Source: Planctomycetaceae bacterium (GTDB lineage: Bacteria > Planctomycetota > Planctomycetia > Pirellulales > Pirellulaceae). From it: a DNA stretch of 64,000 bases. Position 1 is the stretch's first letter. The number at the start of each line of letters is the position of its first letter. The notes under the pieces are model-generated. The model was not told the origin of the DNA. It saw nothing but the letters and a program-made list of their open reading frames with translations, and did not search any database. A program made the position numbers and the translations under genes. Where the stretch lies: assembly GCA_020638975.1 (NCBI GenBank), contig JACKHN010000032.1, positions 9,746-73,745 of the forward strand. Direction: 5' to 3'. Below, piece after piece: positions 34,679 through 43,389 of this stretch.

Positions 34679-36010
34679 TCATGGCTTGCGGTCTCGGAGG
34701 CGATTCGAGATGTGCGACATGCCGCACGCCGCTAGCAGGCACACATACGGCATCAAAGGAGCACGCATTCGCATGTTGCTCCAGTACAGTGCATGCACAG
34801 CAGTAAAGGTCACACACAACAAGAAACCCCAGACGTAGGGCGAGCGAATCAACTTCGTTCGGATGCTAAGCAGCGCGACGATCGCTAGCAAGAACAAGAC
34901 ACTGTACCAGCAACCAGTTACGATGCGCATCAGCAGGCGGACCGTCGATTCGCTACCGCTCGTGTTGTAAGGCGTAAGCTGCCACAATCGGCTGACTCGG
35001 ACCAGGCACGAATAGGCGAACATACCGGGTTCGTCCGTGATGTAATGTCGAGCTAGCGAGTAGGCAAACGCATCGTCCTCAAACTCGGTTCGATGGATCG
35101 GCGGCGCGTGAACCTCGTGAGGGAGATCCCAGATTAGGTCGTTTGGCGATGCTGAATACTGGCGCAACTCCCACATCGCTGCTAGCTCCGCTGAATCCCA
35201 GGTTGTTCCTCGCGGGGCGTGTCGCAAGTAGCGGTAGAAGCTGGGATTGTTGCCAAGCAAGACGGTATAGCCGCCGTGTGTCGTCGTTGCCTTGGGCACT
35301 CCCAGCACCAAGTAGTTTCGTAAGACCCAGGGCGAGATCACGATCGCGGCAGTGACGACAAGAGCGACCGAACTCTTGGCCGATGGGCGCAGCGGCGACA
35401 ACTTCCAGGAATCGAATCGCAGCAGAATCATTGCCGCCGCCGATAGCCCTAACCACGGGATGAACGTTGGCCGACACAAACACGCCAGCCCGAAAACGAT
35501 TCCCGCGCGTATCGCACCGCCAACCGATGGCTTGGCCTCCCACAACGACAACGCATACAGCCCAAACGCCGCCAACCAGGTGGCCATCGTCTCAGTCATC
35601 ACCAAAGAGGACTGATTGAGCAGAATCGGATCGACGGCGACAAGCGTTGCCGCAGCGAAGGACCAACGTCCAAGTCGCCAACGATAGCCCAACAGGAACG
35701 TCAATACGACCGTCGCGGCCCCGAACAGCACGTTCAATCCACCTGCGATCAATGGTGTGACCTCACCCTTGATCGCCAATGCCGCGAGGAGAACGGGATA
35801 CAGCGGAGGCCGGAATGCGGTTGGCGCGGCGTTAGAACCGTAGATACCATTTTGCCGCAGATTCTCGGCGATGGTCCGGTAGGCATCCGGGTCGGCATGC
35901 AACGAGTCAGCACTCGCCACGACGAAAGCACCACGGATCAAGAGTGCGCCGATCAAAACGGCGAAGATCGCGATGCGTGTTGGCTCAGGGAATGGTGGCT
36001 CATCGATCAT
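34679..36010 (-). CDS. Multi-span glycosyltransferase, GT39/ArnT-like (PMT superfamily)
   Basis: A 443-residue integral membrane protein with about ten hydrophobic segments. The first periplasmic loop contains DSLHADPDAY followed by FRPPLYPVLLAAL, the pattern of the GT-C superfamily where an acidic residue of the first loop takes part in catalysis. TETMATWLAAFGLYAL and the later SPWVLRNYLVLGVPKA match ArnT/PMT-like dolichol- or undecaprenyl-phosphate-sugar transferases. Substrate unknown: lipid A, protein or glycan are all possible. It lies upstream of the LptD-like gene on the same strand, separated by 227 bp with its own candidate promoter, which suggests shared involvement in the envelope. 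No neighbour provides a donor lipid. Confidence 0.78.
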   Translation of the reverse strand: MIDEPPFPEPTRIAIFAVLIGALLIRGAFVVASADSLHADPDAYRTIAENLRQNGIYGSNAAPTAFRPPLYPVLLAALAIKGEVTPLIAGGLNVLFGAATVVLTFLLGYRWRLGRWSFAAATLVAVDPILLNQSSLVMTETMATWLAAFGLYALSLWEAKPSVGGAIRAGIVFGLACLCRPTFIPWLGLSAAAMILLRFDSWKLSPLRPSAKSSVALVVTAAIVISPWVLRNYLVLGVPKATTTHGGYTVLLGNNPSFYRYLRHAPRGTTWDSAELAAMWELRQYSASPNDLIWDLPHEVHAPPIHRTEFEDDAFAYSLARHYITDEPGMFAYSCLVRVSRLWQLTPYNTSGSESTVRLLMRIVTGCWYSVLFLLAIVALLSIRTKLIRSPYVWGFLLCVTFTAVHALYWSNMRMRAPLMPYVCLLAACGMSHISNRLRDRKP

Positions 36011-36558
36011 GTTCCGATTGTGAAGGAAGCAACCCGGCGAGGGAACAGGACATCGGCGACTTCCTGACTATGTGCGGAGATCTCGTCGCCACGATCAATC
36101 TACCGTTCGATGCTAGTGTTACGTTTTAGCTTAATTTTAGGATCAGCCGTTTTGGCGTTAGCCACGGTTCCCTCGTGACAACCGGGGCTAACGCCCAAAC
36201 GGCTAATGTCTACAACCCGAATTCTTAACAGTCACAAAGCACTAGTGTGCTCGCTGACGAACGGACCTATGAAAGAAGCGTTTTTTCTTGCTTGGTGCAG
36301 GTCTCGTGACATCGCCGAGACACGCGACTGAAGGACTCCTGAACGCTGGACTTATGTGAAGGGTCGGGAGACCTTCGGTTAGTCTTGAGTGCAGGGCCGG
36401 GAGATACACGCCGAGCAGGCAGCTTCAAGCACGGCGGAACCTGGGTGTTTCGGCCCCCTGTTGCGCAGAACCTCGATCAGTACGATCAAGGTTGGATGCG
36501 AGTGCCGCGCCCAGCGGTCCAGCGACCTTTTGCAGCACAAAACCAATGAGTAAGTTCA
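36011..36558. promoter_or_regulatory. 548-bp divergent intergenic region with palindrome
   Basis: It must hold the promoters of the GT39-like gene (leftward) and of the DUF2760-Hsp70 operon (rightward). The palindrome at 36145-36204 lies nearer the GT39-like gene. The right-hand 300 bp show no open frame of interest; GACCTTCGGTTAGTC and neighbouring stretches have short inverted matches but nothing I can assign. No CIRCE element is seen. Confidence 0.4.
36145..36204. repeat. Long intergenic palindrome, 25-base arms
   Basis: The left arm runs 36145-36169 (begins AGCCGTTTTGGCGTTAGCC) and the right arm 36180-36204 (ends GGCTAACGCCCAAACGGCT). They are inverted complements with two mismatches over 25 bases and a 10-base loop (CCCTCGTGAC). 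Such elements with GGCTAACGCC arms recur between genes in planctomycete genomes as far as I recall. No transposase is near. It could be a non-autonomous mobile repeat or a bidirectional transcript end. Confidence 0.8.
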
Positions 36559-37104
36559 ATGCGAATATTTCAGGCGATATCAGCATTCTTTAAAGTCCTG
36601 CTCGACCGAGAGTTCGCGGCGAAGGTCCAGCAGCTTGCGAGGGACAATGACTTGACTGCCGTCGCGAAGACAGATCCCGCGCCAAAGGCGATCGCCTCCC
36701 CGGCCAAGCCCAAACCGCCCACGCGGAACGACGCCATTACACTTCTTGCGACGCTCCAACGCGAGGCAAGATTTGTCGATATCGTGATGGAACCCTTGGG
36801 AGATTACTCCGACGCTCAAGTGGGCGCAGCGACGCGCGACGTACTACGCGACTGCGGTAAGACGCTTGAACGGCTGTTCGACATCCGACCGGTCGTCGAA
36901 GCCGAGGAAGGGGCTTCGCACGAAACGCCCGCGACCTTGGATGGCTCGCGATATCGCTTAGCCGGCAACGTCACGGGCGAACCGCCATATCGCGGCCAAC
37001 TCGTTCATCACGGTTGGCAGGCAATGCGTTGCGAGTTGCCAAAATGGTCCGGTAATGACGACGCAGCAATGATCGTGGCACCTGTGGAACTTGAACTCGC
37101 ATGA
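36559..37104 (+). CDS. DUF2760 protein, first gene of the Hsp70 cluster
   Basis: A 181-residue soluble protein. It begins RIFQAISAFFKVLLDREFAA, then has a Lys/Pro/Ala-rich linker near 35-55 (PAPKAIASPAKPKPPTRNDA), then the DUF2760 core: LLATLQREARFVDIVMEPLG, YSDAQVGAATRDVLRDCGKT and the closing YRGQLVHHGWQAMRCELPKW. The family is of unknown function and is often encoded beside Hsp70-family genes. Its stop overlaps the start of the next gene by 4 bases (ATGA), so translation is coupled. A role as a partner or adaptor of the two Hsp70-like ATPases is inferred only from this arrangement. Confidence 0.85.
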   Translation: MRIFQAISAFFKVLLDREFAAKVQQLARDNDLTAVAKTDPAPKAIASPAKPKPPTRNDAITLLATLQREARFVDIVMEPLGDYSDAQVGAATRDVLRDCGKTLERLFDIRPVVEAEEGASHETPATLDGSRYRLAGNVTGEPPYRGQLVHHGWQAMRCELPKWSGNDDAAMIVAPVELELA

Positions 37105-38897
37105 CCGCTAAATTTGTTTTGGGAATCGACCTGGGCACGACGAACAGCGTCTTGTCCTACGCCGTGCTCGACGCCGAGGTTGCTGACGTCAAGGTGTTTG
37201 ACATCCCGCAACTTGTCGCGGCTGGCACCACAGAATCGCGGACGGCACTGCCCTCGTTCGCGTATTTAGCAACCGAGCAAGAGGGACGCGATGGCGCGCT
37301 CAGTTTGCCATGGACGGATTCACGATCGTTTGCCGTTGGGGAATACGCCCGCAGACGTGCTGCCGAAGCCCCAGATCGCACGGTCGGTGCAGCCAAGTCG
37401 TGGCTGTGCCATCAGCGAGTCGAACGTCGCCAACCAATCCTGCCTTGGAATGCGCCGGACGACGTCGGTAAGATCTCGCCGGTCGAAGCCTCGCAGCGTT
37501 ACCTCGAACATCTTGTCGCCGCCTGGGAGAATGCGTTCCCCGATGCACCGGTCGCCGATCAGCAAGTCGTACTCACCGTTCCCGCGTCGTTCGATCCGGT
37601 CGCGCGCGAACTGACTCGCGAAGCAGCCATCGCGGCTGGGTTGCCACGTGACTTCGTTTTGCTCGAAGAACCACAAGCCGCTCTCTACGCCTGGCTCGCC
37701 ACCACCGGTGATCGTTGGCGTAAGATGTTGAAAGTTGGCGAGACGGTACTCGTCTGCGATATCGGCGGCGGAACAACCGATCTGACGCTGGTGCGAGTCA
37801 CCGAAGAGGCCGGGACGTTGTCGCTGGAACGCGTGGCGGTCGGAAATCATCTGCTCGTCGGTGGCGATAACATGGACCTCACGCTGGCTCACGTTGTCGC
37901 AACCGAGTTCGAGAAGAAGGGCGTCGAATTAGACCCTTGGCAGTCCGTCTCGCTATGGCATTCCTGCCGCGCTGCCAAAGAGAGTCTGTTGTCGGTTGAT
38001 GGACCCGAAAAACAGTCGATCTCGGTACTCGGTCGCGGCAGCAAGTTGATTGGCGGCACCGTGTCGGTCGAAGTCGATCGCGCGAGCGTCTCGAATTTGC
38101 TTGTTGATGGTTTCCTGCCCAAGTGCTCGGCGGCGGACCGACCTCAGAAGCAACGTGCGTCCGGCTTCCAAGAGATCGGGCTGCCGTTTGAATCCGATCC
38201 GGGTATCACTCGCCACTTGGCGGCATTCCTGGCGGCGCACGGCAATTCCGCGGACGGCTCCGTGTTTCCGACACATGTTCTCTTCAATGGCGGCGTATTG
38301 AAATCGGACGCATTGCGAAGTCGCTTGCTGGACGTCATGCGTGGGTGGTGCCAAGGCCAACAGGAAACCGATCCGCTGGAAGGTGTCCATGACCTCGATC
38401 ACGCTGTGTCACGCGGAGCCGCTTACTATGGCTGGGCGAAGGACCAGGGCGGCGTTCGTATTCGGGGCGGTGTGGCTCGGTCGTATTATGTCGGCATCGA
38501 GACAGCGGGCCTGGCGATTCCAGGAGCACCTCGACCACTGCGAGCGTTGTGCGTCGTGCCGTTTGGGATGGAAGAAGGCACACAGTGCGACGTGCCTTCT
38601 GGTCAGGTTGGACTTGTGTTGGGCGAGCCAGTGCAGTTTCGCTTCTTTAGCTCGGCGGTGCGAAAGGACGATCGGCCCGGTGACGTGTTGAAAGCCTGGG
38701 ATGAAGGCGAACTAATTGAAACCGTTCCTTTGGAAGCGACGCTGCCAGCTGACGCCGACGTGGAGGATGCCTACGTCCCGGTAACATTTCAGTCGCGCGT
38801 GACCGAACTTGGAATGCTCGAACTGTGGTGTGTTGGAGCGAACACGCCGGGACGATGGAAGTTAGAGTTTAGCGTCCGCGAAGAGACGGAGTCTTAA
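37101..38897 (+). CDS. Hsp70-family ATPase, short paralogue
   Basis: A 598-residue protein with an actin-like ATPase: IDLGTTNS at 9-16, PASFDPVARELTREAA near 170-185, EEPQAALYAW, phosphate-2 DIGGGTTD at 220-227, and LFNGGVLKSDALRSRL near 395. The remaining 150 residues form a beta-rich end (VGLVLGEPVQFRFFSS, VTELGMLELWCVG) resembling a reduced substrate-binding sandwich; the helical lid of DnaK is missing. It aligns along its length with the following gene (SLPW, AKSWLCH, SPVEASQRYLEHL are shared), so the two are tandem paralogues. Cytoplasmic. The start overlaps the DUF2760 stop, and the next gene begins 5 bp after its stop. Confidence 0.88.
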   Translation: MTAKFVLGIDLGTTNSVLSYAVLDAEVADVKVFDIPQLVAAGTTESRTALPSFAYLATEQEGRDGALSLPWTDSRSFAVGEYARRRAAEAPDRTVGAAKSWLCHQRVERRQPILPWNAPDDVGKISPVEASQRYLEHLVAAWENAFPDAPVADQQVVLTVPASFDPVARELTREAAIAAGLPRDFVLLEEPQAALYAWLATTGDRWRKMLKVGETVLVCDIGGGTTDLTLVRVTEEAGTLSLERVAVGNHLLVGGDNMDLTLAHVVATEFEKKGVELDPWQSVSLWHSCRAAKESLLSVDGPEKQSISVLGRGSKLIGGTVSVEVDRASVSNLLVDGFLPKCSAADRPQKQRASGFQEIGLPFESDPGITRHLAAFLAAHGNSADGSVFPTHVLFNGGVLKSDALRSRLLDVMRGWCQGQQETDPLEGVHDLDHAVSRGAAYYGWAKDQGGVRIRGGVARSYYVGIETAGLAIPGAPRPLRALCVVPFGMEEGTQCDVPSGQVGLVLGEPVQFRFFSSAVRKDDRPGDVLKAWDEGELIETVPLEATLPADADVEDAYVPVTFQSRVTELGMLELWCVGANTPGRWKLEFSVREETES

Positions 38898-38902
38898 CGA
38901 CT

Positions 38903-41788
38903 GTGGCCAAGGACACCGCCGCGAAAGTCGCTGTCGAACTCGATCCGTTGATCGATGAACAACCGAGCCGTTATGTAGTAGGTATCGATCTGGGCACTAC
39001 CAATTCGGCGGTGACCTATGTCGATACGCAGGAGCAGCCCTGGCAAGTTCGCGTATTGCCGTTGCCTCAACTTGTTGGCCCAGGCGAAATTGAACCTCGT
39101 GAATCGCTCCCGTCGTTCCACTATCAACCGTTGGCCAGCCAACTCTCGACCGGTACACTGCGATTGCCTTGGCAGAAAGAAACTTCTTCTTACGCAGTCG
39201 GCGTCTTTGCACGCGACGAAGGTGCCAAGACATCGGGTCGGCAGATCGCGTCAGCCAAGTCATGGCTTTGCCATCCGGGGGTCGATCGAACGGCGGACTT
39301 GCTCCCGTGGCATGGTGCCGAAGACGTCGATCGCCTCTCTCCCGTCGAAGCCAGTTCGCGGTACTTGAAGCACATGCGAGCCGCCTGGGGCGCGAAGTTT
39401 CCGCGCGAGCCGTTGGCCGAGCAGGATATTGTGTTGACGTTGCCAGCCTCGTTCGATGAAGTTGCCCGCGAACTGACCGTGGAGGCAGCTGCTCGTGCGG
39501 GACTGCCGCGAGTCGTGTTGATCGAGGAGCCGCAAGCCGCGTTCTACGCTTGGGTCTATAAGTATGCTGACGACTGGGACCAACGCGTCTCGGCTGGTCA
39601 GAAGATTCTGGTCTGTGACATCGGCGGCGGCACGACCGACTTTACGTTGATCCACGTGCGGCGAAGTGAAGTAGCAGGTAATGATGCGGATCGTATCCAG
39701 TTCCATCGCGTCGCGGTCGGCAACCATCTGATCCTGGGCGGCGACAATCTCGATCTGGCACTGGCACATCACGTCGAACAGAAGATCAAACCCGGCGGCA
39801 AGCTGGAAGCCCGGCAGTGGGACGTGTTGCTCGGCACTTGTCGTCATGTCAAGGAAACTTTGCTCGGCGAGAACGCCCCACAGTCGATGACAGTCAACCT
39901 GCCAGGCAGCGGCTCGAAGTTGATCGGGGGCGGTTTGCAGGTCGAAGTCACGCGCGACGAAGTGTGTCAGCTGTTGGTCGAAGGGTTCTTGCCGCAAGTT
40001 GCCTTGGCCGAGAAGCCCATTCAGCGGCAATCGGGCTTTCAAGAGTTCGGCTTGCCGTACGCGAGTGACGCCGCGATGACGCGCTATCTAGCTGCGTTTT
40101 TAGCCGCTCATCGTGCCGACGCCCGCGAGGACACCGCGAGTTCAGATCACGATCCCGCCCGGCCGGATGTTGTCCTCTTCAATGGCGGCTTCTTTGCATC
40201 GCCTTTACTGCGAGACCGCCTGCTGGAAGTGTTAACGAGTTGGTTCCGAGATGACCAGCATCCCGATTGGTCGCCGGTCGTCTTGGATCACGATCGTCTC
40301 GATTTGGCGGTGGCTCGTGGAGCGGCGTATTACGGCATGGTCCGGCGCGGTGACGGAGTGCGAATCGCCGCGTCGCTGGCGCGCAGCTATTACGTCAGCG
40401 TTGCCGGCGAAGAACCTGTCGCCGTCTGCCTTGTCCCCGGCAATGCCGAACCGGGACAAACCTTCGAGCTGACCGAGCAGACATTTCAACTAGCCATCTC
40501 GCAGCCGGTCGAGTTCCCGTTGCTTGTGTCCAGCACGCGACTTGCCGATCGGCCCGGCGATCTGCTGCCGATCGATCGCGAACAGATGACGCCGATGCCT
40601 CCCATTCGCACAGTCCTTAAGACTCGCAGCCGCAACGAGACTGGTGAGATACCTGTTCGCTTGCACGTTCATCTGACGGAGGTCGGGACGATCGAGTTGT
40701 GGTGCCACCAAGTCGATTCGGAGCGGAATTGGCGACTGCAATTCGATATCCGCTCGGCGCTGCAGACGGACGTCGTCTCGCAGCAAACCGTTGGCGAGGC
40801 GGAAGGTACGTTGGATGAACAAACGTGGAGTGACTGTCAGCGTTTGATCGCTAACGTTTTTGGGACCGATGACGACGCGAAGCCAAGTCAACTGATTAAG
40901 CAACTCGCCGACGCTTTGGGGGCCAGTCGCTCGCAGTGGCCCATGACGTTATTGCGTCGGATCTGGGAAGCGTTGATGGAGCATACCGACGGTCGGCGAA
41001 TCAGTGCGGCACATGAAGCGCGTTGGTTGAACTTGCTGGGCTACGCGCTTCGCCCCGGATATGGCTTGGCAGTGGATGACTGGCGAGTCACGGAAACATG
41101 GCGAATGATCCGAGGCAAACTGATTCACGGCACGCCCGCGATCCGAGCCGAATCGCTGATCTTGTGGCGGCGACTTGCAGGCGGACTTTCCGCGGGGCAG
41201 CAGATGGCGTTAGCCGAACCGCTCTTGGCTCCGATCCGAAACTTGCACCTGCGTAGCACGACAGGCAAGGCCACGGCGGCTGCCATCGCGATGAAGCCCG
41301 AAGAATCACATGAAGTCTGGCGGTTGCTTGGCTCGCTCGAACTATTGCCAGTCCATCTGAAGGTCGAGTTGGGGGACATGCTGCTTGAACTGCTGCCTCG
41401 CCGGCGATTCGAGAGTTCGCGAGAAGCGATGGTTTGGACGTTAGCACGATTGGGCCAGCGTGTGCCTGTCTATGGACCGCTTAATACCGTCGTCCCATAC
41501 GCCCGGGCAGCGGCTTGGTTGTCTGGTTTGCTAGACCTTGATCAATCCACTGACACCAAGCAGCAAAACACGGTCGACCAGTTCGCGGTCGTGCAACTTG
41601 CCCGTCGCACCGACGACCGCTATCGCGACGTTCCCAACGAGATACGCCAGCGCGTGGTCGACTGGCTGACTGCGAACGATGCGTCCGAACACGCGATTCA
41701 GTTGGTCCGCGACGGCGGGGAACTCGACAGCGACGAGCAAGACCGCGTCTTCGGTGAAGCATTGCCAAATGGGCTACGAATTCAGTAG
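38903..41788 (+). CDS. Hsp70-family ATPase fused to DUF3731
   Basis: A 961-residue protein starting at GTG 38903. The N-terminal 620 residues are a second Hsp70-like ATPase: IDLGTTNS at 28-35, AKSWLCHPGVDR, SPVEASSRYLKHM, phosphate-2 DIGGGTTD at 239-246, LFNGGFFASPLLRDRL, and a short beta-rich end. From about 640 to 955 comes a helical domain (WSDCQRLIANVFGTDDDA, RWLNLLGYALRPGYGLAVDD, WRRLAGGLSAGQQMALAEPL) that matches DUF3731, known as a C-terminal addition of such proteins. Its function is unknown. The TAG stop lies inside the left arm of a GTAGGGTCCGCT palindrome, so the present C-terminus may have been set by that insertion. Confidence 0.88.
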   Translation: MAKDTAAKVAVELDPLIDEQPSRYVVGIDLGTTNSAVTYVDTQEQPWQVRVLPLPQLVGPGEIEPRESLPSFHYQPLASQLSTGTLRLPWQKETSSYAVGVFARDEGAKTSGRQIASAKSWLCHPGVDRTADLLPWHGAEDVDRLSPVEASSRYLKHMRAAWGAKFPREPLAEQDIVLTLPASFDEVARELTVEAAARAGLPRVVLIEEPQAAFYAWVYKYADDWDQRVSAGQKILVCDIGGGTTDFTLIHVRRSEVAGNDADRIQFHRVAVGNHLILGGDNLDLALAHHVEQKIKPGGKLEARQWDVLLGTCRHVKETLLGENAPQSMTVNLPGSGSKLIGGGLQVEVTRDEVCQLLVEGFLPQVALAEKPIQRQSGFQEFGLPYASDAAMTRYLAAFLAAHRADAREDTASSDHDPARPDVVLFNGGFFASPLLRDRLLEVLTSWFRDDQHPDWSPVVLDHDRLDLAVARGAAYYGMVRRGDGVRIAASLARSYYVSVAGEEPVAVCLVPGNAEPGQTFELTEQTFQLAISQPVEFPLLVSSTRLADRPGDLLPIDREQMTPMPPIRTVLKTRSRNETGEIPVRLHVHLTEVGTIELWCHQVDSERNWRLQFDIRSALQTDVVSQQTVGEAEGTLDEQTWSDCQRLIANVFGTDDDAKPSQLIKQLADALGASRSQWPMTLLRRIWEALMEHTDGRRISAAHEARWLNLLGYALRPGYGLAVDDWRVTETWRMIRGKLIHGTPAIRAESLILWRRLAGGLSAGQQMALAEPLLAPIRNLHLRSTTGKATAAAIAMKPEESHEVWRLLGSLELLPVHLKVELGDMLLELLPRRRFESSREAMVWTLARLGQRVPVYGPLNTVVPYARAAAWLSGLLDLDQSTDTKQQNTVDQFAVVQLARRTDDRYRDVPNEIRQRVVDWLTANDASEHAIQLVRDGGELDSDEQDRVFGEALPNGLRIQ

Positions 41789-41841
41789 GGTCCGCTATGC
41801 GGACAAACCCGTAGCGATGTCGTCCACACAGCGGACCCTAC
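41785..41841. repeat. GTAGGGTCCGCT palindromic repeat, copy 2, supplying two stop codons
   Basis: Left arm GTAGGGTCCGCT (41785-41796) and right arm AGCGGACCCTAC (41830-41841) are perfect inverted 12-mers; the stem extends to 20 bp with two mismatches. The TAG at 41786-41788 in the left arm ends the Hsp70-DUF3731 frame, and on the minus strand the TAG at 41840-41838 in the right arm ends the DUF1501 frame. It fills the whole gap between the convergent genes and could end both transcripts. Same arms as copy 1 at 22195-22248. Confidence 0.88.
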
Positions 41842-43370
41842 GCCAGGATCGATTTCAGAACCTGCCCTTCGTCCGTCGGACCGATCAGGCGATTGTTCAA
41901 GCCTTGGTACGGTACGCTAAACCGATACGGATCCAAGCCGAGTTGATTCAGGATCGTCGCTTGCAGGTCGTGGATGCCGACTTGGTTCTCGGTAATGTAG
42001 TAACCGATATCGTCGGTCGCGCCGTAAGCCAAGCCGGGCTTGATGCCACCGCCGGCCATCCACATCGTGTAGGCATAGGGATGATGGTCGCGACCAACAA
42101 AGCCTGGTTTAATCTCCTTGTTGACGTTGTTCTGCATCATCGGTGTGCGACCGAACTCGCCGCCCCACACGATCAGTGTCGAATCGAGCAAGCCGCGCTG
42201 TTTGAGATCGGACACCAAGCCCGACATCGCGCGATCGATCTGCTGACACTTGATCGGTAAGGTTTCGTCGATCGATTCGCCCGGTGAGCTGCCATGGTGA
42301 TCCCAGCCCCAATCATAAAGCTGCACGAACCGCACACCTTTCTCGACCAATCGACGAGCGAGCAGGCAGTTGTTGGCAAATGTCGGATCGTCGCCTTTGT
42401 AAAGCGGTCGCGGATCGTCCGCTCCGTCCGATTGGGAGACGAATTCAGGCTTGGCTCCGTAGAGGTCGAGGATGTGTTGTGGTTCGCGAGAAATGTTCAT
42501 CACTTCCGGAACGGCGACTTGCATCCGATACGTTAGTTCGTATTGCTCGATCCGCGTCAGCGTTTCAACGTCACCGACATGTTGCAACTGATACTGATTG
42601 AGGTCGCGTATGGCATCGAGCGTCTTGCGGCGCAGTTGTCGGCTGATGCCATCGGGATTGGACAAGTACAACACGGGTTCGCCTGTCGTGCGACACTGAA
42701 CGCCCTGATAGACCGACGGGAGAAAGCCCGATCCCCACAACGACTTGCCTGCGCTGGGGGTCTTGCCGCCCGAGACGAACACGACGAAGCCAGGCATGTC
42801 TTGATTCTCGCTGCCAAGTCCGTAGGTCACCCACGATCCCATCGACGGGAAGCCAAGTCGCGATTGGCCCGTGTGAACGAAGAGTTGCGCCGGTGCATGA
42901 TTGAACTGCTCAGTGTGCATGGACCGGATCACACACACGTCATCGACGATCGCCGAGAAGTTGGGTAGCAACTCGCTGATCCATTGCTCCGATTGGCCAT
43001 GCTGCGCGTATTTGAATTGCGGACCAAGCATCTTCGGGACGCCTTTGATAAAGGCGAATCGCTTCCCATCGAGATACGATTGCGGGCACTCTTGACCATG
43101 GAACTTGGTCAATGCGGGTTTGTTCTCGAACAACTCTAACTGTGAAGGCGAACCCGCCATGTGCAGATAGATAACCGACTTGGCCTTGGCCGGCAGCATC
43201 GGTGGCTTCGGGCTCATGGGACCCGTTGGCGTATCACTCGCCGCGACACGATCCGCGCGCAGCATCGAACTCAGAGCCATCGCTCCGACGCCAAGACCAG
43301 CCCGGCCAAAGAAGTGGCGGCGAGTTACGGCTTGTGCATGAGCGGTTTGTTGATCCATTGGAGTTCTCAT
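41838..43370 (-). CDS. DUF1501 protein with twin-arginine-like signal, copy 2
   Basis: A 510-residue protein; the signal contains TRRHFFGRAGLGVGAMALSS, a twin-arginine-type export sequence. The DUF1501 fold follows: VIYLHMAGSPSQLELFENKP, ICVIRSMHT-like VCVIRSMHTEQFNH, DMPGFVVFVSGG, RFVQLYDWGWDHHGS, VWGGEFGRTPMMQ, GRDHHPYAYTMWMAGGGIKP and HDLQATILNQLGLDPYRF. It is a more distant relative of copy 1 (27473-28942) rather than a recent duplicate. It follows its PSD1 partner by 19 bp. Its last codon, GCG, is followed by a TAG contributed by the palindromic repeat at 41785-41841. Start 43370 has GGAA five bases ahead; 43358 is an alternative. Confidence 0.9.
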   Translation of the reverse strand: MRTPMDQQTAHAQAVTRRHFFGRAGLGVGAMALSSMLRADRVAASDTPTGPMSPKPPMLPAKAKSVIYLHMAGSPSQLELFENKPALTKFHGQECPQSYLDGKRFAFIKGVPKMLGPQFKYAQHGQSEQWISELLPNFSAIVDDVCVIRSMHTEQFNHAPAQLFVHTGQSRLGFPSMGSWVTYGLGSENQDMPGFVVFVSGGKTPSAGKSLWGSGFLPSVYQGVQCRTTGEPVLYLSNPDGISRQLRRKTLDAIRDLNQYQLQHVGDVETLTRIEQYELTYRMQVAVPEVMNISREPQHILDLYGAKPEFVSQSDGADDPRPLYKGDDPTFANNCLLARRLVEKGVRFVQLYDWGWDHHGSSPGESIDETLPIKCQQIDRAMSGLVSDLKQRGLLDSTLIVWGGEFGRTPMMQNNVNKEIKPGFVGRDHHPYAYTMWMAGGGIKPGLAYGATDDIGYYITENQVGIHDLQATILNQLGLDPYRFSVPYQGLNNRLIGPTDEGQVLKSILA

Positions 43371-43389
43371 CGTGTTCCATCTGCGCTCG

